A DNA stretch of 64,000 bases, taken from Syngnathus acus (taxonomy: Eukaryota > Chordata > Actinopteri > Syngnathiformes > Syngnathidae). Below are positions 8,795 to 20,677 of this stretch, piece after piece. The stretch spans positions 70,001 to 134,000 of the forward strand of contig NW_023590222.1 in NCBI RefSeq assembly GCF_901709675.1. The letters are read 5' to 3'. Each line of letters opens with the position of its first letter. Position 1 is the stretch's first letter. A program made the position numbers and the translations under genes. The notes beneath the pieces are model-generated. The model was not told the DNA's origin. It was given only the letters and a program-made list of their open reading frames with translations, and made no database searches.

Positions 8795-11790
8795 ACAATG
8801 TAGTGGTATTGCGGCTGGTTAAAAAGTGACATTCTATATAAAAATATGAAATAAGATAAGTATAGAGTACAAAGTGCAGCAGTGATAAAGTATGTAAACA
8901 GTGCAGGAGACAAAAACCGTATTTACAAGTGTGCAGAGGAATGCTACGTTTGAATGTTCAACAGTCTGACGACAGCAGGGAAAAAACTATTGCAGAACCT
9001 GGTGGACCTGCAGCGGATGCTGCGAAACCTCTTCCCAGACGGCAGCAGGGAGAACAGTCCATGGTGAGGGTGTGATGGGTCACTGATAATATTACGGGCT
9101 CGGGACACGCAGCGCTGGGATGACAAGTCCTGAATGGAGGGAAGAGGAGCCCCGATGATCCTCTCTGCTGTCCTCACCACTCTCCTCAGGTTCTTCCAAT
9201 CGGAGGCGCTGCAACCTCCACACCACACCGAGAGACAGCTTGTCAGAATGCTCTCTATGGTGCTTCGGTAGAACGTCCTCATGATGGGTGGGGGCAGGTG
9301 GGCTCTCCTCATCCTCCGCAGGAAGTACAAGCGCTTCTGTGCCCTCTTGACTAGTGTTGTGGTGTTCACAGTCCAGGTGAGGTCGTCTGTGATGTGGACC
9401 CCCAGGAATTTAGTGCTGCTGACCACCTCCACAGCTGAGCTGTTGATGATCAGTGGAGCGTGGTGAGGCTGGTTCTTCCTGAAGTCGACGATGATCTCCT
9501 TCGTCTTCTCCACATTCAGGATCAGGCTATTTTCTCTGCACCAGCCCACCAACTGCTCCACCTCCTCTCTGTAGTCCAGGTCGTTGATGTCCCTGATGAG
9601 GCCCACCACCGTTGTGTCGTCTGCAAACTTCACGATGTGATTGGTGGTGAACCTGGGGGCGCAGTCGTGTGTCATCAGGGTGAACAGCAGGGGGCTCAGG
9701 ACGCAGCCCTGAGGGGAGCCTGTGCTGAGGGTGGTGACATCTGAGGTGTTCTGTCCGACCCGGACTGACTGAGGTCTGTTGGTGAGGAAGTCTAGCAGCC
9801 AGTTTCGAAGGGGGGTGCTGAAGCCCAGGTGTTCCAGTTTTTCCACCAGATGCTGTGGAATGATGGTGTTAAACGCTGAGCTGAAGTCCAGGAACAGCAA
9901 CCGCACGTGGGTGTTCCTCTCCTCCAGGTGAGCCAGGCTCAGGTGAAGAACGGAGGAGATGGCATCCTCAGTAGAGCGGTTCTGGAACGGGTCGAATGTT
10001 GGGGGGAGTCCGGAGACGATGTGTTCTTTAAGCAGCCTTTCGAAGCACTTCATCATGATGGGAGTCAGTGCCACAGGTCTGTAGTCATTCAATGAGGTGA
10101 TTTGAGGTTTCTTCGGCACCGGAATGATGGAGGCAGCCTTGAAGCATACTGGCACTGTGGCTTGGCCCAGCGAGATGTTAAAAATGTCTGTGATGACACC
10201 AGCCAGCTGACCTGCACATTCCACATTTGTTGATGTAGGCTGACACAGTCATGGCGTACTCATCAATGTCGATCTGATTGTCATATGTTGCTGCTGATTT
10301 GAACATGTCCCAGTCAGAGCACTCAAAGCAGTCCTGGAGTGCCTCCATGGCCCCCTCAGACCACACCCTCACCTGCTTCACTGTGGGTTTTGCTCTGATC
10401 AGCAGGGGCCTGTATGCAGGGATTAGCATAACAGATAGGTGGTCTGAAGAGCCGAGGTGGGGGCGGGGGGCTGCTCTGAATGCATCCTTTATATCGCTCA
10501 ACCTCCACAGCCAGGATAGCAGAGGGCTCCTCTGGCAGCCCTTCGCTCTGACTTGGACATCCACTTTTGATTTTCATATTATGTATTATTTGTGCCCTCT
10601 CTGCATCCATTACAACCTGGTGATCCTGAAAGGGGGATCCTTCCATCTGTGGTCCCTTCTCAAGGTTTCTCATTTTCCCCGGGCAGGGGTTTTGAGTTTT
10701 TCCTTGCCCTTTTGGGAGCTTAAGATCAGGGGATGCTTTGAGAATAATTGTCAATTTTTGTCTATGTGAAGCCCTTTGAGACTGCTTGTGATTTAGGGCT
10801 ATACAAATAAACTTGACTTGACTTGACTTGACTATATTGGTGTAAACCAAGTCCAGAGTGTTCTCTCCCCGAGTTGGAAAATCCACGTGTTGGTAAAAAT
10901 GAGGGAGAATAGTCTTCATGTTAGCCTGGTTGAAGTCCCCAGCAATGATGAAAACACCCTCTGTGTGCGTGGATTGCCGCTCACCGATTGTCCGATAGAG
11001 AACACTCATGGCCTCTTTAGTATTAGCGCTAGGAGGCACATACACAGCCGTGATGCTAACAACAGTAAACTCCCTGGGCAGGTAGAAGGGTCTGCAGTTA
11101 ACAGTCAAAAGCTCGATGTCCGAAGAGCAGAAGCTGGCGACAGATCTAGCATTTTTGCACCAGTTGTTGTTGATGTAGACACACAGCCCACCTCCTCGGG
11201 ATTTACCGCTTAGTTCGCTGTTTCTGTCGGCGCGGAATGTAGCGAGCCCCTCCAGGCTAACGGCGTTGGACGGTATTGATGAGTTCAGCCATGTCTCCGT
11301 CAGGATGAGAGCGCAGCAGTTTTTAACCTCCCTCTTTGAAGAGAGTTCCAGTTGTAGATGGTCCATTTTATTATCCAGTGAGCGGACGTTGGAGAGGAAG
11401 ATGGATGGAAGCGGCGGTTTGTAGGGGTTAGCTTTAAGCTTAGCCGTTAGCCCACCTCGACAGCCGCGCTTCCGCCGCCGGTCACACCGCCTACGCTTAC
11501 TCCTCCTCCGGCGTGTGCTGCCCGGCGAGCCCGCTGCATTGTGAGCTTCTGGGGCTAGTGCCCGAAGCACTCCGAGGCTACGTAAACAGACTAGGGTAGT
11601 TGTGGCTACGAGTCCGAAAACACTTGATGACCGTACCTCCAGCAGGCGCTGGCGATCATATACTAACCTACTGGATGGATAAACTAAACTTTGTGTTGTT
11701 TGTAGTGTCCTAGGCGACATATTTTGTGAAAATGCTCGTCGGTTGTCGAGAGCCGTTGCAGCCGCAGCCAACTGGGGCGCCGCCATCTTG
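8795..11790 (-). mobile_element. LINE A copy A1, deleted and interrupted
   Basis: The element starts inside its 3'UTR at 8,795. The RT C-terminal half, 8,944 to about 10,221, is open and includes [30 protein letters not shown] and [11 protein letters not shown]. An internal deletion of about 490 bp joins GCACATTCC to CATTTGTTGATG at 10,222. A 338-bp insertion lies at 10,495-10,832. The endonuclease half (LTETWL, AGDFNQ) runs to an ATG at 11,786 in AAGATGGCGGC, a YY1-like motif common at LINE 5' ends. The copy is non-functional. Confidence 0.9.
10495..10832 (+). mobile_element. 338-bp retroposon inserted in LINE A (A1)
   Basis: The insert is bounded by a TATAT duplication, absent from the LINE A copy at 53,948, and ends GCTATACAAATAAACTTGACTTGACTTGAC. 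The (TTGAC)n tail after AATAAA marks it as the 3' end of an L2-type LINE or a SINE mobilised by one. No coding frame. Confidence 0.82.
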
Positions 11791-13415
11791 AATCTTGAAT
11801 TAGCCCCAAGCGGCTTGCTAACCGCGATGAGCCAGTTAAGACGCATAGCCGTCCCAAGCCATCTCGGCCTACTGGCTCTCGCATCTTGGTCATAGGTGAC
11901 TCCATCACACGAAAAACACCACACTTAAAAATCCAGCCACGGTAATGTGTATCCCTGGAGGCAGAGCACCCGACATAGAAGCTAATCTAAGGGCGCTAGC
12001 TCGCAATAGGTCTAGTCAACAGCGTAGGTCCAACAACACTAGCCACTCGGATATAGTGATACACGGTGGCTCCAATGATATATTTCAAGCATATATCGGC
12101 TCTATTGATAATCTTACAAATGAATTTAATGCGACATTGTTAAATGCCATCGACTCGGTAGTGCCACTACGTCTGAAAACTCGCCGTAGAAAGCCTACTA
12201 CACGGTTCACAGGTGAAACACGGACGCTTAAGCAATTATGTAAAAAGCATGAACGAAAATGGCGTTGAACCAAACTTGAGGTTTTCCATCAGGCATGGCG
12301 CGATAGCCTCCTGAAATACAAAGATGCGCTTATTTTAGCAAAAACTAATTATTTCTCGCAAATTATTAATCTCAATAAAAACAATCCTAAATACTTATTT
12401 GATACAGTGGCAAAGCTGACGTGGTGCCATCCGACCTCCGATAGCTCCTTCCACTCAGCCGACGGGTTCATGAAATTTTTCGCTTGAAAGATTGAATCCA
12501 TTAGGGATGAGATCAAGATGACAGTTCCAATCGCTCAGTCGAGACCGCCCATTACCGGCGCTGACGAACATGCAATAACCCTATCAAATTTTAAAAGTGT
12601 GTCCGTTGAAAGGCTCACGCAATTGGTTAGTGCGGCTAAGCAAACGACATGTTCACTCGACCCGCTCCCAGCCAAACTATTTAAAGAATTACTTCAAATT
12701 TTAGGACCGTCCGTCTTAAATATAATTAATCTGTCTGTCTCCTCTGGACAGCCTTTAAAACCGCTATCATTAAACCGCTACTTAAGCGACCAAATCTCGA
12801 CCCGGACTGTCTCAGTAATTATAGGCCGGTTTCAAATCTCCCATTCGTAGCAAAACAACGAGTAGTCCATGGTAATGCGACCTCTGAGCTCTATAACGTC
12901 ACTTGTGGTGTCCCGCAGGGATCGGTACTCGGACCAATTCTATTTAATATGTATATGATTCCGCTTGGGGACATAATACGTAAATATAACATTAGTTTTC
13001 AATGTTAGGCGGATGACACTCAATTATATATGCCGTTATCGATGACAAATCCGCAGGACTGTTGTAATCTTGAGGCGTGCCTTGCGGAGATCAAGCAATG
13101 GATGTCTCTCAATTTCCTTCGTCTTATCCCAGATAAAACTGAGATGTTGATAATTGGTCCAGCTTGTTATCACCACTTATTTAAGGAAACCACTATAACT
13201 ATGGATAACTGTACTATCACTCAGAGCGATACTGTAACTAATCTCGGGGTAACATTTGACCAAACGCTCTCCTTTCAAAAGCACAATAAGAACATAACTA
13301 AAATTGCGCTTTTTTACCTCCGTAATATTCGTAAGATTCGTCCGATTCTCTCGTGATGCGGAAACTATTATACATGCGTTTATTATGTCGCGCCTGGACT
13401 ACTGTAACGCATTAT
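11791..13415 (+). mobile_element. LINE B remnant: esterase plus RT (U2)
   Basis: An L2-like LINE in pieces. The first part reads SRILVIGDSITR (nucleophile block GDS at 11,895) and, in a shifted frame, IHGGSNDI (12,065), the two signatures of the SGNH-esterase domain found in some LINE ORF1s. It then jumps to [16 protein letters not shown], so the apurinic endonuclease region is deleted. RT pieces follow: [30 protein letters not shown] (joined directly to VAKQRVVHG by another deletion), [14 protein letters not shown]-stop-ADDTQLY, DKTEMLIIGP and FIMSRLDYCNAL. Frameshifts and stops abound, so it cannot encode protein. It ends at a LINE C tail. The missing 5' part lies on the far side of LINE A (22,081). 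Confidence 0.87.
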
Positions 13416-13600
13416 CAAAGTCAAAGTCAAAGTCTGCTTTATTGTCAATTTCTTCACATGTCAAGACATACAAAGACATTGAAACTGCGTTTCCTACTAT
13501 CCCACGGTGGAGACAAGACATATTACACCCAATTGGTCCACAGACAAACAAAACATTCAAGTAAACAATACACAAAGTAAAAATAAGAAGGCACATAGTA
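13416..13600 (-). mobile_element. LINE C-type 3' end with (GTCAAA)n tail (U2)
   Basis: Reverse complement of 6,962-7,146. The tail carries three AAAGTC copies here, against two in U3. Confidence 0.75.
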
Positions 13601-13627
13601 TATAAATGTATTATTTATTTATATAAA

Positions 13628-13694
13628 GGCCGGTCCACGAAAATATTTCTGACACGTAACCGGTCCGTGGCGCAAAAAAGGTTGGGGACCAGTG
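13628..13694 (-). mobile_element. hAT-like terminal fragment (U2)
   Basis: Same fragment as 6,868-6,934; ends GGTTGGGGACCAGTG. Confidence 0.45.
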
Positions 13695-13820
13695 ATTTAG
13701 TAGAAGGTGGCTACAGATAAAAGTTTGAGTTCATTTTGAAAAACTAACAGGTCACTCACTTAAGATGCACGCACAACCAATGCAGCTCTCTAATAACTCT
13801 GCTGCAAACATAGGTTAACG

Positions 13821-13892
13821 CACTTGGGTTGAAAACCGAACCCCAGTCTTTCACGCGACAAGCAGAGATACTATCCACGATACTAACAAGGA
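13821..13892 (-). pseudogene. tRNA-Asp (GTC)-like pseudogene, U2
   Basis: Copy of the U1 pseudogene on the opposite strand with the same decayed T-stem. Confidence 0.7.
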
Positions 13893-14345
13893 ACATGCCC
13901 TGTGTTGGGGCAAGATGGACTGCTTGGCGGGAGAAAGGAAAGGGAGGAAGCAGAAAGGGGAACGCTCACAGAACACATGCGCTTATAACTATTATGTGGA
14001 TTTTAACCATCTGTAAACGTTATTAAAACAGTACTGAAATGGGGCAATCTGCTGGTCTTTTTCGTATATGCCTGCCTTCAAGTTTAGAGGGCACTACCTT
14101 TAGGGGGCGCATTAGAGGTTAGGGTTAAAGGTGAGGGGATTACCGTTAGCGAGTTAGCAGGTTAGGGGTTAATTATTAGGGTTTGGTTATTGTTCTGGTT
14201 TTAGAGTTAGCGTTAGGGCTTGAAGTTAGGGAATTAGGAGCCTTAGGCCAACCAGATTCCATTTATTCCATTAATCACTGACATTCAGTCTTCAGGTCCA
14301 TGGGCTACCAATCGGAATGTAACGGGGTCAGCTGGTCGACTATGG
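13893..14345. other. Linker between the tRNA pseudogenes
   Basis: Non-coding. It contains an eroded telomere-like tract at about 14,112-14,241 (GGTTAGGGTTAAAGG, GTTAGCGTTAGGGC) and otherwise no recognisable element. Confidence 0.55.
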
Positions 14346-14417
14346 AGCTCATCGGTGCAGGGGAATGATTCTCGCTTAGGGTGCATCATTACCTGGGTTT
14401 AACTCCCGGACGATCTC
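14346..14417 (+). pseudogene. tRNA-Pro (AGG)-like pseudogene, U2
   Basis: Same decayed copy as in U1, on plus. Confidence 0.65.
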
Positions 14418-14507
14418 TTCTTGGAAACACTGTTGTCTATCATTATGTGGAGCGTTTGACAGGCCAACGTTACACGGAATGTAACATGGTCTGCAAGCTT
14501 CCGTCAT

Positions 14508-14579
14508 GGCTCGTTGGTCTAGGGGTATGATTCTTGCTTTGGGTGTCGGAGGTCCTGGGTTCAACTCCCAGACAAGCCC
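14508..14579 (+). tRNA. tRNA-Pro (TGG), U2
   Basis: The U1 gene on the opposite strand: acceptor GGCTCGT/ACAAGCC, loop CTTTGGGT, B box GGGTTCAACTCCC. Confidence 0.82.
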
Positions 14580-14667
14580 TTCTTTAAAACGTTGCTGTTG
14601 ATCAACTAGCCCAATTTAATTTTGGGCGCTAGCCCGAATCCATACACGGTGGATGGCGGCAGTGATA

Positions 14668-15316
14668 TTTGAGAAGTGAAATGAAGTTTATTGGATTTGC
14701 AGACAGTGTGCAATCATTATTTCATCAAAAGTAGGCAGGTACATAAATTTGGGCACCCCAAGAGAAAAATGACAATATTTCAATATCAATATTTAGTAGA
14801 TCCTCCTTTTGCAGAAATAACAGCCTCTCGACCAGTGGTTCTTAACCTGGGTTCGGTCGAACCCTAGGGGTTCGGTGAGTCGGTTTCAGGGGTTCGGCAG
14901 AGCCTCCACTCCGGAGGTCCAAACACACCTGATTAATAAATTCGCATATCTGAACTGGTCTCGCAAAGGCAACAGCAGAAGTCACACTGATTTGCTGGTA
15001 TGTCATTTGTTGTGAATTCATGCATTGTGTTGGTTCTATTCTTTGAACAAGGTGATGTTTATGCACGGCTCATTTTGTGCACCAGTAAAAACATCTCTGT
15101 CTTCAATTTGAAAAAAATAAATATATATTCACAAAAGAGGGGTTCGGTGAATGGGCATATGAAACTGGTGGGGTTCAGTGCCTCCAACAAGGTTAAGAAT
15201 CACTGCTCTAGACACTTCCTATAGCTTCCAATGAGTGTGGATTCTGGTTGAAGGTATATTTCACCATTCTTCTTGACAAATCTGAAAGTCCCATAAACTT
15301 CATTTCACTTCTCAAA
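14668..15316. mobile_element. Tc1/mariner-like MITE (U2), host of hAT MITE
   Basis: Termini TTTGAGAAGTGAAATGAAGT and complement; TA at 14,666-14,667 and 15,317-15,318. Confidence 0.83.
14833..15205. mobile_element. hAT MITE nested in the Tc1 MITE (U2)
   Basis: Termini CAGTGGTTCTTAACC / GGTTAAGAATCACTG. The target duplication is CTCTCGAC (14,825-14,832) and CTCTAGAC (15,206-15,213). Confidence 0.9.
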
Positions 15317-15357
15317 TATCATTGTGTCTGTCCGCTATATGATATATTTTACTGATA

Positions 15358-16022
15358 TTGCCTCTGAACAGGCGAGCAAGTGCTCCTCCGGCCGTCATGA
15401 CTACATTCTACCGTGGCACCATTGAGAGCATCCTCTCCAGTTGTATCGCTGTTTGGGGTGGTAGCTGCACTGAATACAACATGAAGGCCCTGCAGCGCAT
15501 AGTGAACACAGCTGGTAAGATTATTGGTGCTTCACTCCCCTCCCTGAAGGACATTTACACCTCCCATCTCACCCGCAAGGCGACCGCGATCGTGAGTGAT
15601 GTGAGTCACCCCGCTCACTCTTTGTTTGATCTTCTGCCCTCTGGGAAGAGGTACAGGAGCCTGCGCTTCCGCACCACCAGACTCACCAACAGCTTCATAC
15701 TCCAGGCTGTTATGATCCTGAACTCTCTCCCCCCTTCTGCGTAGCGTCCTGTACTTTTGCGGTATATTCTGACTGTCTGCTGTATGCACACTTGCTCCAT
15801 TTTTGCTCCTCTTATTTATTATGTTATTTATTTATTTATTATTTATTCATCACTCTTATTTATTCATTGTTTGTGCCTTCTTGTTTTTATTTTTCGTGTT
15901 GTTTACTTGTATGTATATTGTGTACTATGTCTTGTCACCGTGGGATAGTGGGGAACTTTTTTCAGACAGTGTTTTACATGTATGGGGAATTTGCTTTGAT
16001 AACGTGCTACACATAGACAAAC
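15358..16022 (+). mobile_element. LINE C remnant: RT C-terminus and 3'UTR (U2)
   Basis: The 128-codon frame 15,358-15,744 and its AT-rich 3'UTR match U1. Confidence 0.85.
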
Positions 16023-16283
16023 AAAGATGATATAAATAAATTTGGATGGGTTAATTTTCATTTTATCACAAAATTCAACTATGATTGAATAAAGGTCTAA
16101 ACTTTAGACCTTACATGTCTAAGAAAAAAAGTCGTGGTGTTTAATATATCTTGCTTGGGTCATCTAAATCTTAGTAAGCAGCATATGTGAGGATAATTAG
16201 ATACTGATACAGTAGTAACAATTGGACAATTTAAAAGCAACCGTGATAAAGTTATATATTGAAAAGGATTACTCCAAACTCAC
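16023..16283. other. AT-rich linker beside the exon relic (U2)
   Basis: No coding frame. It includes a short palindrome GGTCTAAACTTTAGACC and the intron-like sequence that resembles the flank of exon 1. Confidence 0.5.
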
Positions 16284-16713
16284 CTCACTTTTTGGCAGAC
16301 TTTTCATTACTTGGGCCACGAGATGTGAAGGTACAAGAGGTCACTTCTATGACTTCTGGCATCAGCCCATCTGAAATGATGATTTTTAAGTACAGAAAAA
16401 AATATGTTAAACTTATCTTATTAGGACAGCAAACACACGGATCAAGGGTACAGTTTCTAACAGCAAACTAAAGAGAAAAAAAAACTATCTACACTTGTGC
16501 TCATAAGGAGTCATTTATTACAATAATGTCCTGTAGAACCAATCTTGTTGGAACCAAATTTGGATTTTAGTAAATACTAGACAGGAGCAGATATGAATGT
16601 AATGGACTATTTAAAAGTGGTGGAATTAAAAAAAAAATCAATAAAAATCAATATTGAAAACGAGTACTGACCTTAAACTGCAGTTTTACAAACTCACCTT
16701 TCTTTTTGGCCAT
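16284..16713 (-). pseudogene. Two-exon-like coding relic (U2)
   Basis: Exon 2 is at 16,284-16,370 and exon 1 at 16,698-16,713, on minus. Frame, stop and both splice signals are unchanged from U1. Confidence 0.45.
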
Positions 16714-18301
16714 TTTCTTCCACAGAGACTTGAACTCAGGTCGCTGGGGTGAGAGTCCTAACCCTAGCCCTAGCTCTAACCTTAACCCTACCTCTTACCC
16801 TATTCCTAACCCTAACCCTAGCTCTAACCCTAGCTCTTACCCTATTCCTAACCCTAACCCTAGCTCTAACCCTAGCTCTAACCCTAACCCTTACCCTTAC
16901 CCTAATCCTAACCCTAGCTCTAACCCTAACTGTAACCCTAACCCTAACTCTTACCCTAATCCTAACCGTAACCCTAGCTCTTACCCTATTCCTAACCCTA
17001 ACCCTAGCTCTAACCTTAAACCTAACCCTAACCCTAATCCTAGCTCTTACCCTAGCTCTAAACCCTCACCTTTCTTTTTGGCCATTTTTTTCCACTGAGA
17101 CTTGAACTCAGGTCGCTGGGGTGAGAGTCCTAACCCTAGCCCTAGCTCTAACCTTAACCCTACCTCTTACCCTAACCCTACCTCTTACCCTACTCCTAAC
17201 CCTAGCTCTAACCCTATTCCTACCTCAACCCTACCTCTTACCCTATTCCTAACCCTAGCCCTAGCTCTAACCCTAGCTCTTACCCTATTCCTAACCCTTA
17301 CCCTAGCTCTTACCCCTCACCTTTCTTTTTGGCCATTTTCTTCCACTGAGACTTGAACTCAGGTCGCTGGGGTGAGAGTCCTAACCCTAGCCCTAGCTCT
17401 AACCTTAACCCTACCTCTTACCCTAACCCTAGCCCTAGCTCTAACCTTAACCCTACCTCTTACCCTATTCCTAACCCTAACCCGAGCCCTAGCTCTAACC
17501 TTAACCTATTCCTAACCCTAACCCTATTCCTAACCATAACCCTAGCTCTAACCCTAACTGTAACCCTAACCCTAACTCTTACCCTAATCCTAACCGTAAC
17601 CCTAGCTCTAATCCTAATCCTAGCTCTTACCCTATTCCTAACCCTAACCCTAGCTCTAACCTTAAACCTAACCCTAACCCTAATCCTAGCTCTTACCCTA
17701 GCTCTAACCCCTCACCTTTCTTTTTGGCCATTTTTTTCCACTGAGACTTGAACTCAGGTCGCTGGGGTGAGAGTCCTAACCCTAGCCCTAGCTCTAACCC
17801 TAACCCTACCTCTAACCCTATTCCTACCTCAACCCTACCTCTTACCCTATTCCTAACCCTAGCCCTAGCTCTAACCCTAGCCCTAGCTCTTACCCTATTC
17901 CTAACCCTTACCCTAGCTCTAACCCTAGCTCTAACCTTAACCCTAGCTCTAACCTTAACCCTAATCCTAACCCTAGCTCTTACTCTAACCGTAATCCTAA
18001 CCCTAGCTCTTACCCCTCACCTTTCTTTTTGGCCATTTTTTTCCATTGAGACTTGAACTCAGGTCGCTGGGGTGAGAGTCCTAACCCTAGCCCTAGCTCT
18101 AACCTTAACCCTACCTCTTACCCTAACCCTAGCCCTAACCCTACTTCTTACCCTAACCCTAGCTCTTACCCTATTCCTAACCCTAGCTCTTACCCTATTC
18201 CTAACCCTAGCTCTTACCCTATTCCTAACCCTAGCTCTTACCCTATTCCTAACCCTAACCCTAGCTCTAACCCTAACTCTAACCCTAGCCCTTACCCTAG
18301 C
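16714..18301 (-). repeat. Telomere-like hexamer blocks with tRNA 3'-halves (U2)
   Basis: Five blocks, C-rich on plus. tRNA-half borders begin near 16,719, 17,090, 17,341, 17,735 and 18,044. The first border has CACAGAGACTTG instead of CACTGAGACTTG. Confidence 0.88.
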
Positions 18302-18372
18302 ATATGGTATATGGTTTTATGGGGGAGCACACGAGCAACTCTGTTGCAAATTTTTCAAGGATAAGATATTTT

Positions 18373-19618
18373 TGGTCCCACTGGGATTTGAACTCAGGTC
18401 GCTGGGGTGAGAGTACAGAGCACTAACCACTACACTACAGAACCCACGCCATTACTTCATGGATGTTACCTATATGGTTTTATGGAGCAGCTCACAAGTA
18501 AATAGTATAGATAGGAATAGGTAAATGCCAAAATACTTGAGGTTCCACTGAGACTTGAACTCTGGTCACTGGGGTGAGAGTCCAGAGCACTAACCACTAG
18601 AGTATGTAACCCACACCATTAATCCATGGAAGTTAGCTATATGGTTTTATGGAGCAGCTCACAAGCAAATAGCATAGATAGGAATAGGTAAATGTCAAAA
18701 TAGTTCAGGTTCCACTGAGACTTGAACTAAGGTCACTGGGGTGAGAGACCAGAGCATTAACCACTACACTATGGAACGCACACCAATATTCCATGGAAGT
18801 TACGTATATGGTTTTATGGAGCAGCTCACAAGCCAGATATAGGAATAGTATAAATAGGAATAGGTAAATGCCAAAATAGTTGAGGTTCCACTGAGACTTG
18901 AACGCAGGGCGCTGGGGTGAGAGTCTAGAGTACTAACCACTACAGTATGGAACCCACACTATTAGTCCATGGAAGTTACCTATATGGTTTTATAGAGCAG
19001 CTCACAAGCAAATAGCATACATGGGAATAGGTAAATGCCAAAATAGTTGAGGTTCCACTGAGACTTGAACTCAAGTCGCTGGGGTGAGAGTCCACAGCAC
19101 AAACCACTACAGTATGGAACCCACGGCATTACGTCATGGAAGTTACGTATATGGTTTTATGGACCAGCTCACAAGCAAATAGTATATATACATAGGAATA
19201 GGTAAATGCCAAAATAGTTGATGTTCCACTGAGACTTGAACTCCGGTCACTGGGGTGGGAATCCAGAGCACTAACCACTACACTACGGAACGCACGACAC
19301 TATTTCATGGAAGTTACGTATATGGTTTTATGGAGCAGCTCACAAGCCAGTATAGATAGGAATAGGTAAATGCCAAAATAGTTGAGGTTCCACTGAGACT
19401 TGAACTCAGGTCGCTGGGGTGAGAGTACAGAGCACTAACCACTACAGTATGGAAACCACACCATTGTTTCATGGAAGTTATGTATATGGTTTTATGGAGC
19501 AGCTCACAAGCATATATATAGGAATAGGCAAATGCCAAAATAGTTGAGGTTCCACTGAGACTTGAACTCGGGTCACTGGGGTGAGAGTCCAGAGCACTTA
19601 CCACTACACTATGGAACT
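18373..19618 (-). repeat. tRNA-like array, units 9 to 2 (U2)
   Basis: Eight 72-nt tRNA-like units on minus at 18,373, 18,540, 18,707, 18,883, 19,050, 19,221, 19,385 and 19,547, spaced 160-176 bp. The unit at 19,221 has the CCC anticodon and the others CTC. All except the 18,373 unit have a TTTT just past the 3' end. Confidence 0.8.
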
Positions 19619-19709
19619 CATGCCATTAATTCATGGAAGTTACGTATATGGTTTTATAGAGCAGCTCACAAGCAGTATAGATAGGAATAGGTAAATGCCA
19701 AAAAGGTTG

Positions 19710-19781
19710 AGGTTCCACTGAGACTTGAACTCGGATCAGTGGATTCAGAGTCCAGTGTGCTAACCATTACACTATGGAACC
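19710..19781 (-). tRNA. tRNA-Gln (CTG), U2
   Basis: Copy of 814-885 on minus, with a TTTTT-type terminator (AAAAAGG on plus at about 19,700). Confidence 0.85.
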
Positions 19782-19991
19782 ACAAGGTCCAGACCATGGC
19801 AGGCATATGCTGGTGTGGGAGCCAGAAGTTTTGAATTCTTTTTTTTTTTTTTTCTTTTTTTTTAATTGCTAATGTGTCAATTGCTGGGTATCTGAAACCA
19901 GTTTTTCCAGTGTCCAGAGACCAGCTATTCCAATTTAGTCCCATAATTGGCTTTCTGTACAGCGCACAAGTGGCAGGGAAGTCTGGGAGTA
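19782..19991. other. Linker with poly(T) tract (U2)
   Basis: Contains a T-rich run near 19,840-19,862 whose length differs between monomers, then about 130 bp with no recognisable feature up to the Tigger terminus. Confidence 0.5.
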
Positions 19992-20278
19992 CAGTCAAAC
20001 CTCGGTTTTCGAACGTCCCGGTTCTCGAACAAATCGGAATTCGAACAAAAAAATTCGAGATTTTTTTGCTTCGGTTGTCCAACAAAATTCGGAGGTTGAA
20101 CCTCGCAAGATGAGCCGAAAGGACCCGAGAAAACCCGACCGCGCGGCCCGGATGCCGACTGACTCCGTTCGTTATTGTAATTTCGTTACTTTGAGGATTG
20201 TATTAACCCCTAATCATGCCTCCAAAGAAAGCAAGTGGGAGCAGTAAAGCCATCCTAAAACACAAAGGCGCTCTTTAA
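19992..20278 (+). mobile_element. pogo/Tigger-like 5' fragment (U2)
   Basis: Terminus at 19,992 after TA; ATG at 20,216; 20-codon frame closed at 20,278. Confidence 0.65.
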
Positions 20279-20480
20279 GCAATGCGACAGTGAGCGCCCG
20301 GCGCGCTGCGGTTGCCCGACCGCACCAAATTAAGCTCCCTGCGCACTGAGATCCACTTAAATTTTAGAAAGTACATCAGAACTTTAAAAATATTTTCTAA
20401 ATTTCAGCGACGGCTCTGTCACAATAATGCGACCAGCGCGGTGCAGTTGGGCGGTCGGCGGCACGCTACGGTTGAGCGTT
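20279..20480. other. Linker between Tigger fragment and microsatellite (U2)
   Basis: GC-rich (GAGCGCCCGGCGCGCTGCGG) then AT-rich. It is conserved in every monomer and I recognise nothing in it. Confidence 0.4.
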
Positions 20481-20506
20481 CTCTCTCGCTCTCGCTCTCT
20501 CTCGCG

Positions 20507-20537
<31 letters not shown>

Positions 20538-20562
20538 GCACTCTTTCTCGCTCTCTCTCGCT

Positions 20563-20603
<41 letters not shown>

Positions 20604-20626
20604 ACACACACACACACACACACACC
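20481..20626. repeat. (CT)n/(CA)n microsatellite (U2)
   Basis: CT-rich tract with CG steps, then CA repeats with two GCA interruptions. Length differs in every monomer. Confidence 0.95.
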
Positions 20627-20677
20627 ATCATCGGCGGACACTCGGGACGAGTATGACTGTCTTCTTCTCAGGGTCGT

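Noticed and set aside
8289-8822. 177-codon frame joining LINE B antisense to LINE A RT
   Set aside because: Chance fusion across the U1/LINE A junction, with antisense N-terminal sequence.
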